Below, one piece after another: positions 35,701 through 46,701 of a stretch of 64,000 nucleotides of DNA. The first letter of the stretch is position 1; each line of letters opens with the position of its first letter. Source of the stretch: Lactifluus volemus (taxonomy: Eukaryota; Basidiomycota; Agaricomycetes; Russulales; Russulaceae); assembly GCA_022376515.1 (NCBI GenBank), contig WTXI01000187.1, positions 1-64,000 of the forward strand, read 5' to 3'. The notes under the pieces were generated by a model. It saw only the letters and a list, made by a program, of their open reading frames with translations. It did no database searches and was not told where the DNA came from. A program made the position numbers and the translations under genes.

Positions 35701-37554
35701 TGGTATGAAACCGGCTTGATCGATGTGGATCAAGGGGCCTATTTTGGTCGTGAGTTGGAGCGCTAGAGTTTTGGTGAGTAACTTGTAGTCTGTGTTCAGT
35801 AGCGTGATTGGGCGGTAGTTCTCAATTGCCGTTCTATCTTTCTTTTTGTAGATGGGGCACATCCAGCCGTCGGCGAAGTTACTACGAGGGTCTACGCCAT
35901 GGGATTGTATGTCTTGGAAGATTAGGGTGAGTGTCTTTATTATGTTAAAACCTGGTTTGCGGAGTTTTTTGGTATGCTCATATTTTTTGTTTAGTGTTTT
36001 CCATAGTTCACTCGGACATCCGTCTAGGCCGGTTGCGGAACCGTTTTTCGCTTTCCTTAGGGCTAGCTCCACGTCTTCTTGTGTGATGCCTTTTTGTAGG
36101 GCTATCGCGTCGGGTGGTTGCAGTTTTTGCGAGGTGGGAATGTTTCGTAGGATTTTCATCTCGGCTTCGCGTTTCTCTGTATTGTCGTTGAAGTGGTGGA
36201 TGTCTTTGGATTGGAGTTGTTCATGATAGTTTCTCGCTAGTGATGCCATCTTTTTGGAATTAGTCTCGAAGTGGCGTGGCGCTGTGTCATTGTATTGCAG
36301 GCGGATGATAGTGGATTTGGGGGGTTTTGCTTTGAGGATGTTGGCCCAGGTTGTTCCTAATTTCTCTCCGTGTAAAGTAATTTTCGTGTTAAGTTTCGCT
36401 CTCTGATTCGCGCTATTGAGGCGTTCGAGGTGCGATATTCTGTTGGCGAGGAGCGCTTCCTCCCATTGTAACTTAGGGTTTTCGTTGAACTCCTCGTTTT
36501 GGAGTATACTCTCTCTGTCTTGGTTGAGGTTTTTTATCTTAGAGTTTCTTTTGTGGACAGCAATGCAGGTGGAGAATTTTGCTAGGTTCGTAATGTCGTT
36601 TTTGAATTGAAACCATAGAGTTTGCGCGTTGTCGGATTCTCTGTTTAGTTGGTCTAAGTTTTCGAGTTTATTTTCTAGTTGTTTGCCTTTTCTCTCAATT
36701 CTATCCATCAGTTTCTTGTCGTTGAGGGCCGATAGTGGCCATGTCCATCTACCGCTGCCGATATGGGTCGCGTTCTTGGGGGCAAAGCGTACTGAGACCA
36801 TCCAATGGTCTGTTGGGACTGAGCTTGGGCCGATGTTCCAGTCGAAGGTGTGCTTGGCTTTTTGTTTTGCGACGTATATCCTATCGAGTCTAGATTTGAT
36901 TTGTATCTCGTTATGGGTGACGCGATATGTGTATTCTCTCGTTTTTGGGAAGTCGTGTCTCCATTGGTCGATAATCTCAAGTCTCTGTCTCATGGTTCTT
37001 AGGGCTTCTGTGGCTTTAACGTCGTCTAGCTTTGCAGGGGCTCTGTCTATTGGATCCTCTGTTAGGTTGAAGTCTCCGAGCATGAAGTCCGGTTTTGGTA
37101 GGCGGAGGCGGTTGCGTTGTGCTTCGATTTCGTGCCAGAACTGTTCGTGTTCTGCTCTTTTATTTGGAGCGTAGATGTTTATTAGTTTCGTCTCTTCTAG
37201 GTCGCTCCACTTGATCTTAAGGTAGTGCGCGCGGCCTGGGACTAGGGTGCGTGTTTCTATGGAGTGGGTATCTATTAGGTCTTTGTTTATTACGAAGGCT
37301 ACTCCGGCTGTTGCTCTCGGTGAGTTTTCATTTCCTGTGTTGAGTATTTGCAGTCTTTTGCGGAAAATTTCTTGGATTTCTGCTGCAAGGGCCTCATCTA
37401 GGTGAGTTTCTTGTAGTGCAAGGATGCCTATGCGCTCTTTTTTTATTGTAGAGTTTATTTCTGACCATTTCTCAAATTTGTTTCTATTCTCAGTGTGGGT
37501 ATGTAGGCCATTCATGTTAAGTGAGGCTATCTTAATGTTCGCTCTCTTCCTCAT
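32717..37554 (-). CDS. LINE ORF2: AP endonuclease, reverse transcriptase, RNase H
   Basis: From the first ATG at 37554 the protein shows an endonuclease (IASLNMNGL, LALQETHLD, NIYAPNK, MLGDFNL, SRLDRIYVA, TDHWMVSVRF), then reverse transcriptase (MCPIYKKKDRT, AGFIPGRSIFDHI, ALDQEKAYDKI, RGVRQGDPLSCFLFDL, NLFADDAVVYL). After a frame change at 34735-34760 comes RNase H (IYTDGACKNNG, NQIGELAAIIKAVE, IKSDSKYAIDGL, KGHNGEQGNERSDELAKEG) and a CX2C...H...C finger (CSTCGTEESMNHILTEC). The two frames rejoin if an AAA run is one base longer (DLK / TRNEAINVMW). The same frame is open upstream of the ATG through a Pro-rich segment, so the true start may be further upstream or coupled to ORF1. Confidence 0.92.
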
Positions 37555-38258
37555 TCCTTTCTTAGGGGGTGGGGTTGGTTGTGTTGGTTCGTTGGTGTTT
37601 GGTTGTGGAGTTGTGTTGCTTCGCGGGGCTGGTGCGTGGGTTTTCGGCTTATTTTGTTGGGGGGTTGTCTTCCCTGGCGCGGGTTTTGTTGTCTAGGAGT
37701 AGGGGGGTGGCGTTGGGGTGTGTTGGTTCTGTGGTCTGGTGCGTGGAGGGTTGGGGGGTCAGGTGTCGTGTGCGTTCTGTGGGGAAGGTGCGTTTGTTGC
37801 CTTGGCTTCTTTTTCTTCCGTTCTGTATGGGTGGGTTGGTCTCATGGTCAGGTTCTGGGTTTCGTGGTTACGGGTGTGGCAGGTGACTCTGTGTGGGAGG
37901 CCCGATGTTGTGGGGTTGTCGCCCCTTAGGGTTGTGGTCTTTGTCGCGTGGTGTTCGCGAGGAGGGTTGTCGGCCTCTGGGGACTCAGTCTGGTGTGTTA
38001 CTGGTCTAGGTTTATTTGTGAGGTGGTTATGTTGGGTTGGGAGAGTGGCATCCCGGTGTATAGGTTGGGGTGGGTATTATTTAGGGTAGTGCAATGGCGT
38101 GAACTGTTGATTTTCGGTTGGGCAGGTTTTTGGGGTTTCGGTAATTCCCGCGTGTGTGTGCCTTAGAGCTCTGGGTGGGTCGTGTTTGTGCGTAGGGAAG
38201 AACTGAGTTGTGGTTGTTATTGGCTATATACGTTTTACTAGGTAGTTAAGAGCTGATT
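37555..38258 (-). other. LINE ORF1-ORF2 junction, Pro-rich frames
   Basis: The minus strand encodes Pro/Thr/Gln-rich sequence (for example THAPAPRSNTTPQPNT) in the ORF2 frame up to its first ATG. Long plus-strand frames here are antisense artefacts of biased composition. Confidence 0.55.
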
Positions 38259-39224
38259 CTATGGAAGGTTTTTAATACGGGTTGGCTCTGTATCCTCCTC
38301 TTTTGGGGGTGGGTCTCCTGGCGCGGGATGGTTCGGAGTAGGGAGGGACCGTCTCGCGCGGGTGGGGCGATCGCTTTGGTGTCTGTTTTCGACTTGGATG
38401 GTTCTCGTTGCTTGTCTCCATCCGGGTATTTTAGGGAAGGGGCACAGGCCCAGCGGGTGGTCTTTGCCGTGGCAGAGGGGGCAGTAAAAGCCGTCCACTT
38501 TGACTGTGGCATTTCCTAGCGTGGGGGATATGTAGCTGCGGTTGCGGAAGAAGTTGCAGGTATTCATCCATATTTCGATGGAGGTGAGTAGGGAGCTGTT
38601 TGTGTAGATGTTGAAGTGCGGGTCGTCGCGTCCGCCTTCTTGTTTGATGTCTACTCGCTTTATCTGTATGGATTCGACGAAATTTACTATTTCTTGGCTG
38701 AGGAGGTTGCTGAACTGTGCTGGGAACTTAGAAACGATTCCGTCGAAGAAGGCGATGGAGGAGGAGTCTTTCCAGGTGTCTAGGACTAGGTTTTTGATGT
38801 TTTCTTCTGAGCTGGTTGCGATGCCTCTTAGAGTGAAGAGGTACGAGGGTCTCCCTACTGGGAAGGGGATCGCTTCAAAGGTGATATTAGGGCCAGCCCA
38901 AACTTTCCTTCCGGTGAGGAGTAGGGCGTCGTTGGTGGAGATGCCGTGTATTAGGAACGCCATCGGCTGCTTCGCTTTATAGTGTGCTTTGGAGTCTTTG
39001 GTGGGTTTTCCAATGGACACCTGGGTGGCCTCCGTGATCTCCTTGATTGCTGTTAGGAGGTCGTTTGCGATTTCGTTGTGATTCCCTACAGTGTGGACTT
39101 GGGTACCGAAGGGACGTGCTAGGATTTTACCCGTTGATTGTTTATCTGTCCAGGCTTTGATCTGGTCTCGTGGGATGTCTTCTAGGGGGCCCATTGGATG
39201 TAGGTCGTGAATGTCTGGCATCAC
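38259..39224 (-). CDS. LINE ORF1, Gag-like protein with CCHC knuckle
   Basis: A 321-residue ORF has a central conserved region (AFLIHGISTNDALLLTGRKVW, PFPVGRPSYLFTLRGI) and the zinc knuckle CPLCHGKDHPLGLC about 75 residues from its end. The tail is Pro/Arg-rich and continues in other frames toward ORF2. ORF1 proteins of such LINEs bind RNA in the transposition complex. The N-terminus may extend upstream into the leader, where Pro-rich frames occur, so the start at 39224 is provisional. Confidence 0.85.
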   Translation of the reverse strand: MMPDIHDLHPMGPLEDIPRDQIKAWTDKQSTGKILARPFGTQVHTVGNHNEIANDLLTAIKEITEATQVSIGKPTKDSKAHYKAKQPMAFLIHGISTNDALLLTGRKVWAGPNITFEAIPFPVGRPSYLFTLRGIATSSEENIKNLVLDTWKDSSSIAFFDGIVSKFPAQFSNLLSQEIVNFVESIQIKRVDIKQEGGRDDPHFNIYTNSSLLTSIEIWMNTCNFFRNRSYISPTLGNATVKVDGFYCPLCHGKDHPLGLCPFPKIPGWRQATRTIQVENRHQSDRPTRARRSLPTPNHPAPGDPPPKEEDTEPTRIKNLP

Positions 39225-40149
39225 CGTGTCCAGGAATCGATCTCTCGGGTGGAATTCCTTTGTCTCGTGGGGGGGTTTGGGTCGCTACCGGATAGAGCTG
39301 CTAGTCTGGCTAGCATCTCTTCGTTTTTAGGGTCGGCTGGGTTCTCTAAGGGGGGGGCTGGCTGGGTTGGTATTTCGGTTGTTTGGCGTCTTTTGGGGTG
39401 GTGGGGAGTTCCCCGTCTAGGGCCATGTCTGGGAGGGGGGCGGGTGTTCTGGGACTGGGAGTCTTTCTTTGGGGTGTGCTTCCTTAGGAGGGCTTCGGCG
39501 CATGGGGAGGGGGGTTGGGGTGGGGAGTTGCTACCTGTTTCTCTGAGGAAGTGCGTTGTGTGGATCGTGTAGGGTTGCTGGGGGTGGGGGGGTGTTCATG
39601 TGGTCTTTTTGGGGTTTGTTCCGAGAGGGATTCAGAGAGGGCTCTCTTTCGTATTTGGGGTTGGTCTATGAGGGGGGTGTAGTGTTTTCCATGTTGGCTA
39701 AGGGTTGGGGCGGGGGGGGCAGGGCTATTGTCGCGTTTGTGTGCTGTCAGGGGCGGGTTGTTGCCGTTTTGGCAGATGTACCTTATTTTCCAGGGGGTTG
39801 GGATTCGGGTTTGTGTTGGGGGGGTTGTGGGCGGTTTCCTTGGGGGGGTGGCTTGGAGCTCGAGCGTACAGTATTTATGATATTTATTACTATGGGGGTT
39901 ACTACAGGCGGTTTTTTTAATGTTTAGGTTATGGTTATGGGTTTATGTTTGGTTGTTTGGGTGTTCTGAGTGGTCTCCCGTGTGTGTCTCTTGGGTCTGA
40001 GAGTGTTTTAGGTTTATTTGTTTCTGGAGTGGTCGTCTCCTGGGGGGCGGGTTTGGTCTCCGAGAGTGAGTTGTGCTCTTCCTCAACCTTGCCCTCGCCG
40101 AAGCGAGGGATTGCCAAACCATGGTGGTGGTTTGGTTTCAAGGTCCCCC
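39225..40149 (-). other. LINE 5' leader
   Basis: The leader is G-rich on the plus strand (C-rich in the element sense) and begins GGGGGACCTTG at 40149, directly next to the duplication. Short Pro-rich frames occur; no ORF is clearly supported. Confidence 0.6.
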
Positions 40150-40519
40150 CGGTGGGAACCATTCCCGGGCAGTTGCGGACAGTTTCACGGGCCGGATCTA
40201 ACCGTTGTAAGTTACCCGCCCATCCCACTATTTCAACAAATGACCCACGTCCTCTTTTTACGAACGTTCAACAAAATGAAATAATTGAATTCATTCCCCA
40301 AGCTTTTTGAACGATGTTGAAGTATCATCCCACGGCGGTACGTGCGGCATGCAGGGGAGCACTTGATAAATATCGCTGCTGTGTGTTTTGGCACACAACC
40401 GTGACGGCCACCTGATGCAATGACCTGGGCATTCGAGATATGTACGGCTTTCCACCATTAATACCGTCTTCGTACAGCATCTTTATCACCCTGAGGCCAA
40501 GGGAAAACAAAACAAGTTA

Positions 40520-41040
40520 CGATTGCTGATGCTGCGTGCTCAAATACGTGCTTCCAACTTGATCTTCACCACCTTTCTTTTCTCCGTGCACTGCCAGCCT
40601 CGACCTCTCCCTCGAGCTTTCAAATACAACTCTGCTCCGTGGACCGTCAACACACCTCAGATTGTGCACGGGGGTTGTCCACGTCCCAGCCGTTGCATCC
40701 TCATCCACGACGATGAGTGCCAAGTGATGCATCTGCAAATGCTGACAATGTCCACAGATGATGATCCACCCCATGCTCTTTGCGAGGGCTTTGCCTTGGC
40801 CGGTAACGACCACGATGGCTTCGCGCGAGCCCACTGGAAGGACGGTCTTGACTCCCACCGTGAGTGCCATGCGTGGCACGGCTGCGATGTCTTTCCAGAG
40901 GAATCGCGCGTTTGAAAGGATCGTCGTGTCATACGCGAGCGTCTTGATGCGTGTGCACGACGGGAGCGAGGAGCCGGGCTCGTTGAACGCAATGTGTCCG
41001 TCTCGATGCCACCGACGGCTTGGATCTTTTCCTCGTCACA
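40520..41040 (-). pseudogene. Glucosamine-6-phosphate isomerase pseudogene, copy 1
   Basis: The minus strand reads EEKIQAVGGIE, then in another frame DGHIAFNEPGSSLPSCTRIK, TLAYDTTILSNARF and PRMALTVGVKTVLPVGSREA, and IIICGHCQHLQMHHLALIVVDEDAT. These are hallmarks of the NagB family, including the DGHIAFNEPGSS loop. Comparison with the family suggests loss of the LFLGGIG segment and a shift at about 41003; the N-terminal half is missing and the C-terminus is degraded. The intact enzyme converts glucosamine 6-phosphate to fructose 6-phosphate and ammonia. Confidence 0.88.
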
Positions 41041-41580
41041 GGCTGAGCTCCGAAAAGTCACCCACAATATCCAGCGTCCGTAATGTTCTATACTAGTCAC
41101 TCTTCCTCCTTGAACATCCATATAGGCAACCAGCTCCGCGATGACCTTCACACACGACTCACCACCAGACCAATCCACAAATCATAACATTGGGTGTAGT
41201 GCCAGTGCATGCCATGAGGGACAGCAGAGTCATGGTAGTTCTTTCAAGGGAGTACCTACAAAGGATGGACTGGATCCTCATTATGGATTCATGGGAAATA
41301 TATGTCCTTCCTGCTATTACCACACAAACCCCCTACATGTAGTTGAACAGCATCAGTAAATGGTGCAAAAACCTTTTCACTTCTTCACTTTCACAAGCAG
41401 AAAAGTGAAAAAGTGAAAAAGCTCACCTTATTGGTGCTATGGAATGCCTGTAAAATCACTGCTTTATTAGCTTTTTTTACATTTTTTGAAAATACAGCAG
41501 AGAGCAACTTTTGGGGTAATTTTAGGTTACTTGTGCGCTTTTGCAACTTTTATCCCTTTTTGGCGAGCTCGAGCGAGTCC
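41041..41580. other. Intergenic, no gene seen
   Basis: Only short frames occur. A short TTTTCACTTCTTCACTTT / GTGAAAAAGTG inverted segment lies near 41372-41418. Confidence 0.35.
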
Positions 41581-41589
41581 AAAATAGTT

Positions 41590-41890
41590 TCGTGCAGGTT
41601 TCCTGATGCAGCTCACCCGGGCCTTGACGATGCCCATCGTCAGTTGGCACATTCCTGCGTTAGTTTGATGTCGTCAAAGCTCAAGCTGCTCAACTTTAAC
41701 CTTTGCAGACTCGAGTCATCATACCTTGCGAACGACGACGTCCTAGAACTTCACACTCAAATCTCCAAACTCATTTCACCGGCTCTAACTTATGCCTGCA
41801 TTTTCTGGGACAATCGTTTAGAACATGAGCTGCTGAATCGAGCAAGACCTCTTCGCGAAACTTCTATCCCTGTTCGAGACAAAGTTTCTG
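41590..41890 (+). pseudogene. Fragment of a NACHT-type (STAND) protein
   Basis: The frame DDAHRQLAHSCVSLMSSKLK, LLNFNLCRLESSYLANDDV and ISKLISPALTYACIFWDNRL resembles the segment between the NACHT ATPase domain and WD repeats in large Agaricomycete STAND proteins, which typically read like LKFNICNLESSYL...LSYSCRFWADHL. No ATPase motifs or WD repeats are present here, so it is an isolated scrap. The identification rests on pattern memory. Confidence 0.6.
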
Positions 41891-42276
41891 CTTACTAGTA
41901 GCATCAAGTGCAAAGTGACGGTTGCTCTGCCAGCATTGTCATCTCTGACTGACTGAAGACATCATGACGGTTACGGTCTGGCAAGAGTAAGGTATGTACA
42001 TCACACTGGCATCCCACCCAATTATTGAGGATGTTATGGCTTTGCATGACGCTGGAGACTCGGAGGCCTCCATGGCATATTTCATTCAAAACCAAATACA
42101 TAATTTATTTATTGTATATATCGTCTGCTGCAGACACCACGAGTTTGCTAACATGAAATATTTCTCAGGTTCTAACGTACGACCGTCCTTTCCCAACCAG
42201 GAAATCGCTTGGCCAGAACCTATTAAATACGCAGCTCATCAAGGCAAAAACTGCAGCAGCAATAGAACTAGCAGCA

Positions 42277-42883
42277 TCACGCTGAGTTACTAGCATCGAA
42301 CACATTGAGGCAATTGCGTTCGCAATCTTGGAGGCAAGTTTGGGTGGGGCAAAGGCCGCTGTTGAAGCAAGTGTTTTCGCAAACGCCGGCGCATTGACTA
42401 ATCGGACCAATAACCGCTGAGATACTAGGATCGAACGCGTCGAGGCAATTGCGAACGCAATCTTGGAGGCAAGTATTGGTGGGGCAAAGGCCGTTGATTT
42501 CGCAAGGGTTTTCGCAAACGCTGTTGCATTGACCAATCGGACTAGAATCTCGGGTTGTAACCGTTGTATTGTTGGGACTCGAGTTGGATGCGGTGGGCTT
42601 GCGGGCCCTGGCACTCGAGCTAGGGATAGAGAGCATCGAGTTTGTTTGGGTGGGAAAGCCCATCACTGTCCACGAGACGATGAGAGGCACGCCTTGGGAA
42701 TCGGTAGTGTTGAGGGTCTGGTCGAACAGGTCAGATTGTTCAAGGTTGGATCCGAAACGACTCAGAGCGTACCGTATTATTGTTTACCAGTGGGTTCGAC
42801 CCGTTCGACTCGTTGAGGTAAATCGGCACAGCCGATGCAGCGAGGGGAACAAGAAGAGCAGTCAAGAATCTGAAAAACAACAT
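42277..42883 (-). CDS. Small secreted cysteine-rich protein with two 7-Cys repeats
   Basis: ATG at 42883 opens a clear signal peptide, MLFFRFLTALLVPLAASA. A 55 nt intron (42718-42772, GTACGC...GACCAG) joins exon 1 (37 codons) to exon 2 in phase. The mature part has a Ser/Thr-rich region with possible N-glycosylation sites, then two tandem repeats of about 42 residues, each with spacing C-x3-C-x3-C-x5-C-x4-C-x3-C-x3-C (QCNSVCENPCEINGLCPT and QCAGVCENTCFNSGLCPT). The total is 183 residues and 14 cysteines in the repeats. I do not recognise the family. The layout suits an extracellular disulfide-rich protein; any effector or other role would be inference. Confidence 0.8.
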
Positions 42884-43139
42884 TGTGGTCAACGGTGTAG
42901 TAAGGTGATGTTGGGGGAGGTCGGGTGTGATGTACTTGAAGGAAATGTTCGAGCGACCTGGCTACGACTCGGGATATAGATACTAGAAATATCATAGGAG
43001 TTGGAAGGAAGGCGACGGCGACAACGATAGAAGGTATACACACCTGAGAAACAGAAGGAAGTGAACGAAAACTTGTAAGGCTCGGAAGATGAGGGAGGCC
43101 ATTGGGATCGAGGCGAATTTTATGTTGAAAGATCATGAT

Positions 43140-43890
43140 GACCGTATCGGACCGGCGCATTGTCAGAACCCCATGGACAGGCACTGCAAGTGCCAGAGAC
43201 GTCTCCCCGCGGCGACTCATCGATTATCATGTACTGTATTGAACCGGACCATTGCCAGTCCACACGTTCATCAATTCCAGACGATTGACACCTGTCAGAG
43301 CAGAATTGACAAATAAGTGGTCCAAACAATAAAGTATGCTCTACTACTAGTATGCGCTAGCGGCACCGTGACAGGACCGCACCCTGACAACGGCTTAGGG
43401 AAGGAAGTGAATTAGTGCAACTTCCTGGTTAGATATGCAAATAGTGTAAGGACGTCCAGGAGGGCTCACCACTTAGACGCAAAACGCCACGCTGTGGTAC
43501 CACTGGCACACGCGTCGAACCACACTTGGAAGCGGTCCTCGTCAACTGAATGAGGTTGACGGACATCTGGACTGACAATGATCCGTTCCAATACAGTAGC
43601 AGTGAAATGATGCACTGCATGCCAGTGTTTATCGGAGACGCCCCCAGCGGCCCGGGACAGGCACTGCCAGAGACGTCTCCCCTCGACGACTCATCGATTA
43701 ATGTACCGTATTGGACCAGACGTTCGTCAATCCTAATTGACACCTGTCAGGTGACAAATTGAATGGAATTGACAAGTGGTTCTGACGATGCACCAGCCAA
43801 ATAGTGTTCTGTATGCGCCAGCGGCACTGGCACAGGACCGCATCCTCAGCTGTCATCAGCTCTGGGAAGGAACTTGAACTTAGGACTCAG
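43140..43890. repeat. Imperfect direct duplication (about 270 bp unit, 480 bp apart)
   Basis: 43160-43410 and 43640-43870 share GACAGGCACTG, GCCAGAGACGTCTCCCC, CGACTCATCGATTA, TTGACACCTGTCAG and ACAGGACCGCA in the same order. No coding potential is recognised in either copy. Confidence 0.75.
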
Positions 43891-44029
43891 CAACAGATTG
43901 AAATGACCATAACTTCTGTATTCGAGATATGTACGGCTTTCCACCATGAATTCCGTCTTTGTGCATCATCTTTATCACCCCGAGGCCAAAGGAAAAAAAA
44001 AAAAACAGTTATGGTTGCCGATGTTGCGT

Positions 44030-44375
44030 GCTCAATACGTGCTTTCCAACTGAACTCGATCTTCACCACCACACTGGCAGATTTGACCGTGACCTCTCCT
44101 TGGAAATGCTTGATAGATTTAAAGTATTTGACAGTTTTCACATGCAACACTGCTCCAGGGACCGTCAACACACCTCAGCTTGTGCACGGGGGTATCCACG
44201 TACCAGTCGTCGCATCCTCATCCACGAGGATGAGTAGCCCAACTGACAATGTCCACAGATGATGATACACCCCCATGCTCAGTGCGAGGGCTTTGCGTTG
44301 GTCGGTAGCGACCACGACGGCTTCGTGCGAACCCACTGGAAGGGATCTGCCATGACGGAACATCACATCAAAAAG
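44030..44375 (-). pseudogene. Glucosamine-6-phosphate isomerase pseudogene, copy 2
   Basis: The minus strand reads PVGSHEAVVVATDQRKALAL, LWTLSVGLLILVDEDATTG and, after an intron-like gap, LHVKTVKYFKSIKHFQGEV. These match the C-terminal third of NagB-family enzymes better than copy 1 does at the end (VKTVKYFKS). It shares flanking sequence with copy 1 (about 43920-44000 with 40435-40510), so the two are a segmental duplication about 3.4 kb apart. Frames are broken and the DGHIAFNEPGSS part is absent. Confidence 0.85.
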
Positions 44376-46570
44376 TGCCCCAAAGCGCCAAGTTTTGGTG
44401 GATGGCCTACACGGCAACCGTCCGCTCCTCCGCAAACCTCAGGCACAATGGCACACTCTTTCATCCGTTTTCGTCTTATTACGTAGTAATACTATCCGAT
44501 CTTTTGCTTTTCTCACCCAGGCCTCCCTTGCGACCAACATACCCCTCATTGGCTCTTCCTCGCTAAGCCGCAGGCAACCTGACACTACCTCGATCTTTGA
44601 GAAGACGACGCAATCATCCTCTATCATAGTCACATCCCAACAGCACGAGACCCTCACATTTCCGTTCTACTGGCACTTCATCATGAACATCGCGCGCGAC
44701 ATTCGTATGCTGCAATCTGCCACACCTCTGTCACAACTGGACGCGCATCGATGCGATGTCCGTGATTGATCACCTTCCATCCTTGCGCAGACAGGCGTTG
44801 AGTGCACGGGAATAGCCACGTTGGTTTGTTTTGTGCGTTGAGTAAAAACCGCGCGGCTATCTAAGGTCATGGCTTCCAGTGGTACAGTACATACTGTACG
44901 ATGGTGAGTGACAGAATGTGCCGCACGATGCTTCTGCGGGTGCTTATGGCAGGCTACCTGAGCAGACCATCTTGTGCTCACTCAAGACTGCTCGTTCGAT
45001 GCTCCCTCAGGCTAGCGTGACGTATTTCACAGGACGCCAACAGGAACTGTTGAGTCTTTCAAGTTCCTCTACTGGGTCTCCTAATTATAGCCAAATTTCC
45101 GGCAACTACCTTCAGACGAAAGAACCCGATAAGATTAGGGCGGCATGTATCCCTAAGTTCAATCCGTACCAATGGATTAAGCCATCCCTGAGGGCCATCC
45201 TGGTTCCTTTGAATCTTGTATCCCATAAGAAAGTGGGTGCGCCGTCACAGTAGACAGAGCGTTTGCACATGTCTGAAATTTATTTTCCATTTCTAGATAT
45301 CCGTAGCTACGCCCTATAGGCATACGATGTTACGCTGTGCACGGTGAGCCCTTCTTGAGTAGACAATGTCCTCGGTGGGGTCTCTCAGTTCAACTTCTCC
45401 TTTGAATCGTTCAAATCCTTTCGACCTAACGGCACACAGAGTGCGCACCGGTTCCCATCCAGTGTGCACGTGCATGTGTTCTTTTCCCCTTCCATACACC
45501 CGTTGGTTAGGCCATCAAGTTATGTACCACCACCGTCTTTTCAACTCAGTGGCTTCTCAGTACTCTACTCAGTCTCGTGCCAATAGCACGGTGTATACTG
45601 ATACAATCTGTTATCGTCCCGGAGGACGACCCCGTACACGCTCGTTTAGTTGTCATACTAGGCAAGCGGTAAGTACAACTGGCCAAGTCTTTTTTTCATG
45701 AAGAAGATGGATATGCCGATTCAGTCATGGAGTCGGAAGGATTTCAAAAAGGCTGCTTGGGCAGATACTCGACATCTAAGTCAACGTTCAAGCATTACCG
45801 AGTTACGCGCAGACCGGAGAAATGCCGATCTACGATCGACTCGGAGCGGGAACGGACAATACAGTATATTTAACGTTTGATCGAGAACAACCTAAAAAGG
45901 ATAAATGTCTTTTCTTTTCATTTGGCATTTGGAAGTGGCGTGATGCGAGAAAATTCACACGGACGATCATCCCAGTCGACAATGTTACAGTACATCGTTA
46001 TCGACTCCGATTCCGAGTCAGAATGGGCAGCCCGTCATGTTTATTATGATGAATTAGAGATACCAGTAGGAAATCTTTGCAAAACGTATTGCAGCGGCCG
46101 GTTTGCGGAATCACATGCGATACGTCACCTGTCACCCGTCCCGTAATGGAAAGGAATAGCTTAGGCTCTTCGGTTGTTTAAGGAGGTTGACCATTTCCCA
46201 CAGATCTCACACACAACTGACGTTCTCGCTTAGTGCGTAGGCTGAATTCTCGGCTGGGTGAATGTTCAAACCTGAACTGTCTCGGTCCTGTCTAAAGTGT
46301 CACACTAGATTGCCTGTCATGGGGTGGCACTAAAGGAGCGCATGGTTAGTACGCTCTACTTTTTGTGGAAATCTTGGAGTACAGTAATGGCACACGCAAT
46401 ATCATTGAAACATAGTGCGCAAGACAGCCTGAACCTGAGCACGCCAGTACGCACTACGAAGCTGTGCCAGTGAATACGGTTTAGACCAGCAGCCGGAAAC
46501 CAGTAACCAGCTATCCCGGAGCCTGCCGGTGCTAACGATCAGGCAGGGAAGCCCAAGCGTCCTAGATTCC
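44376..46570. other. 2.2 kb with unrecognised open segments only
   Basis: Frames at 44918-45253, 45366-45701 and 45822-46146 on the plus strand are open but match no family I know. The first contains YFTGRQQELLSLS, reminiscent of the linker before P-loop domains in fungal STAND proteins, but this is weak. I see no repeats or RNA genes. Confidence 0.3.
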
Positions 46571-46701
46571 TAGTGGATGTATCTATAAACGGGCTAGGCA
46601 TCGACTTCGGCTTTGATTCGATAAAGGGCCGTGATTTCCCGCCTTCTCGTCAGTCGTCCTCTCCTCGCCATCTTGCACCTCGCTCTCAGTTTTGCGGGCA
46701 C

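Larger units (their letters stand above)
32506..40149 (-). mobile_element. Nearly full-length LINE retrotransposon (Tad1-like)
   Basis: A 7.6 kb minus-strand element ends in a pure A30 tail (T30 at 32506-32535) and is flanked by CGGTGGGAACCAT(T) at 32494-32506 and 40150-40163, a 13-14 bp target-site duplication. It encodes a Gag-like ORF1 with a CCHC knuckle and an ORF2 with AP endonuclease, reverse transcriptase and RNase H. This order resembles fungal Tad1-type LINEs. A Pro-rich GC-rich leader of about 0.9 kb precedes ORF1. ORF2 has one apparent frameshift. The clean tail and exact duplication indicate a recent insertion that reached full or nearly full length. Confidence 0.94.

Noticed and set aside
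37569..40310. Several plus-strand frames of 90-125 residues
   Set aside because: They are antisense to the LINE leader and ORF junction, caused by strong strand composition bias; no known motif.
44918..45060. YFTGRQQELLSLS suggesting a STAND protein linker
   Set aside because: No P-loop or other motif follows; the similarity is too short to annotate.
46360..46430. Short stretch resembling a piece of gypsy pol (GCAGTAATGG.ACACG)
   Set aside because: The match to 110-140 and 7570-7600 is only about 30 bases with mismatches; too short to support an element remnant.
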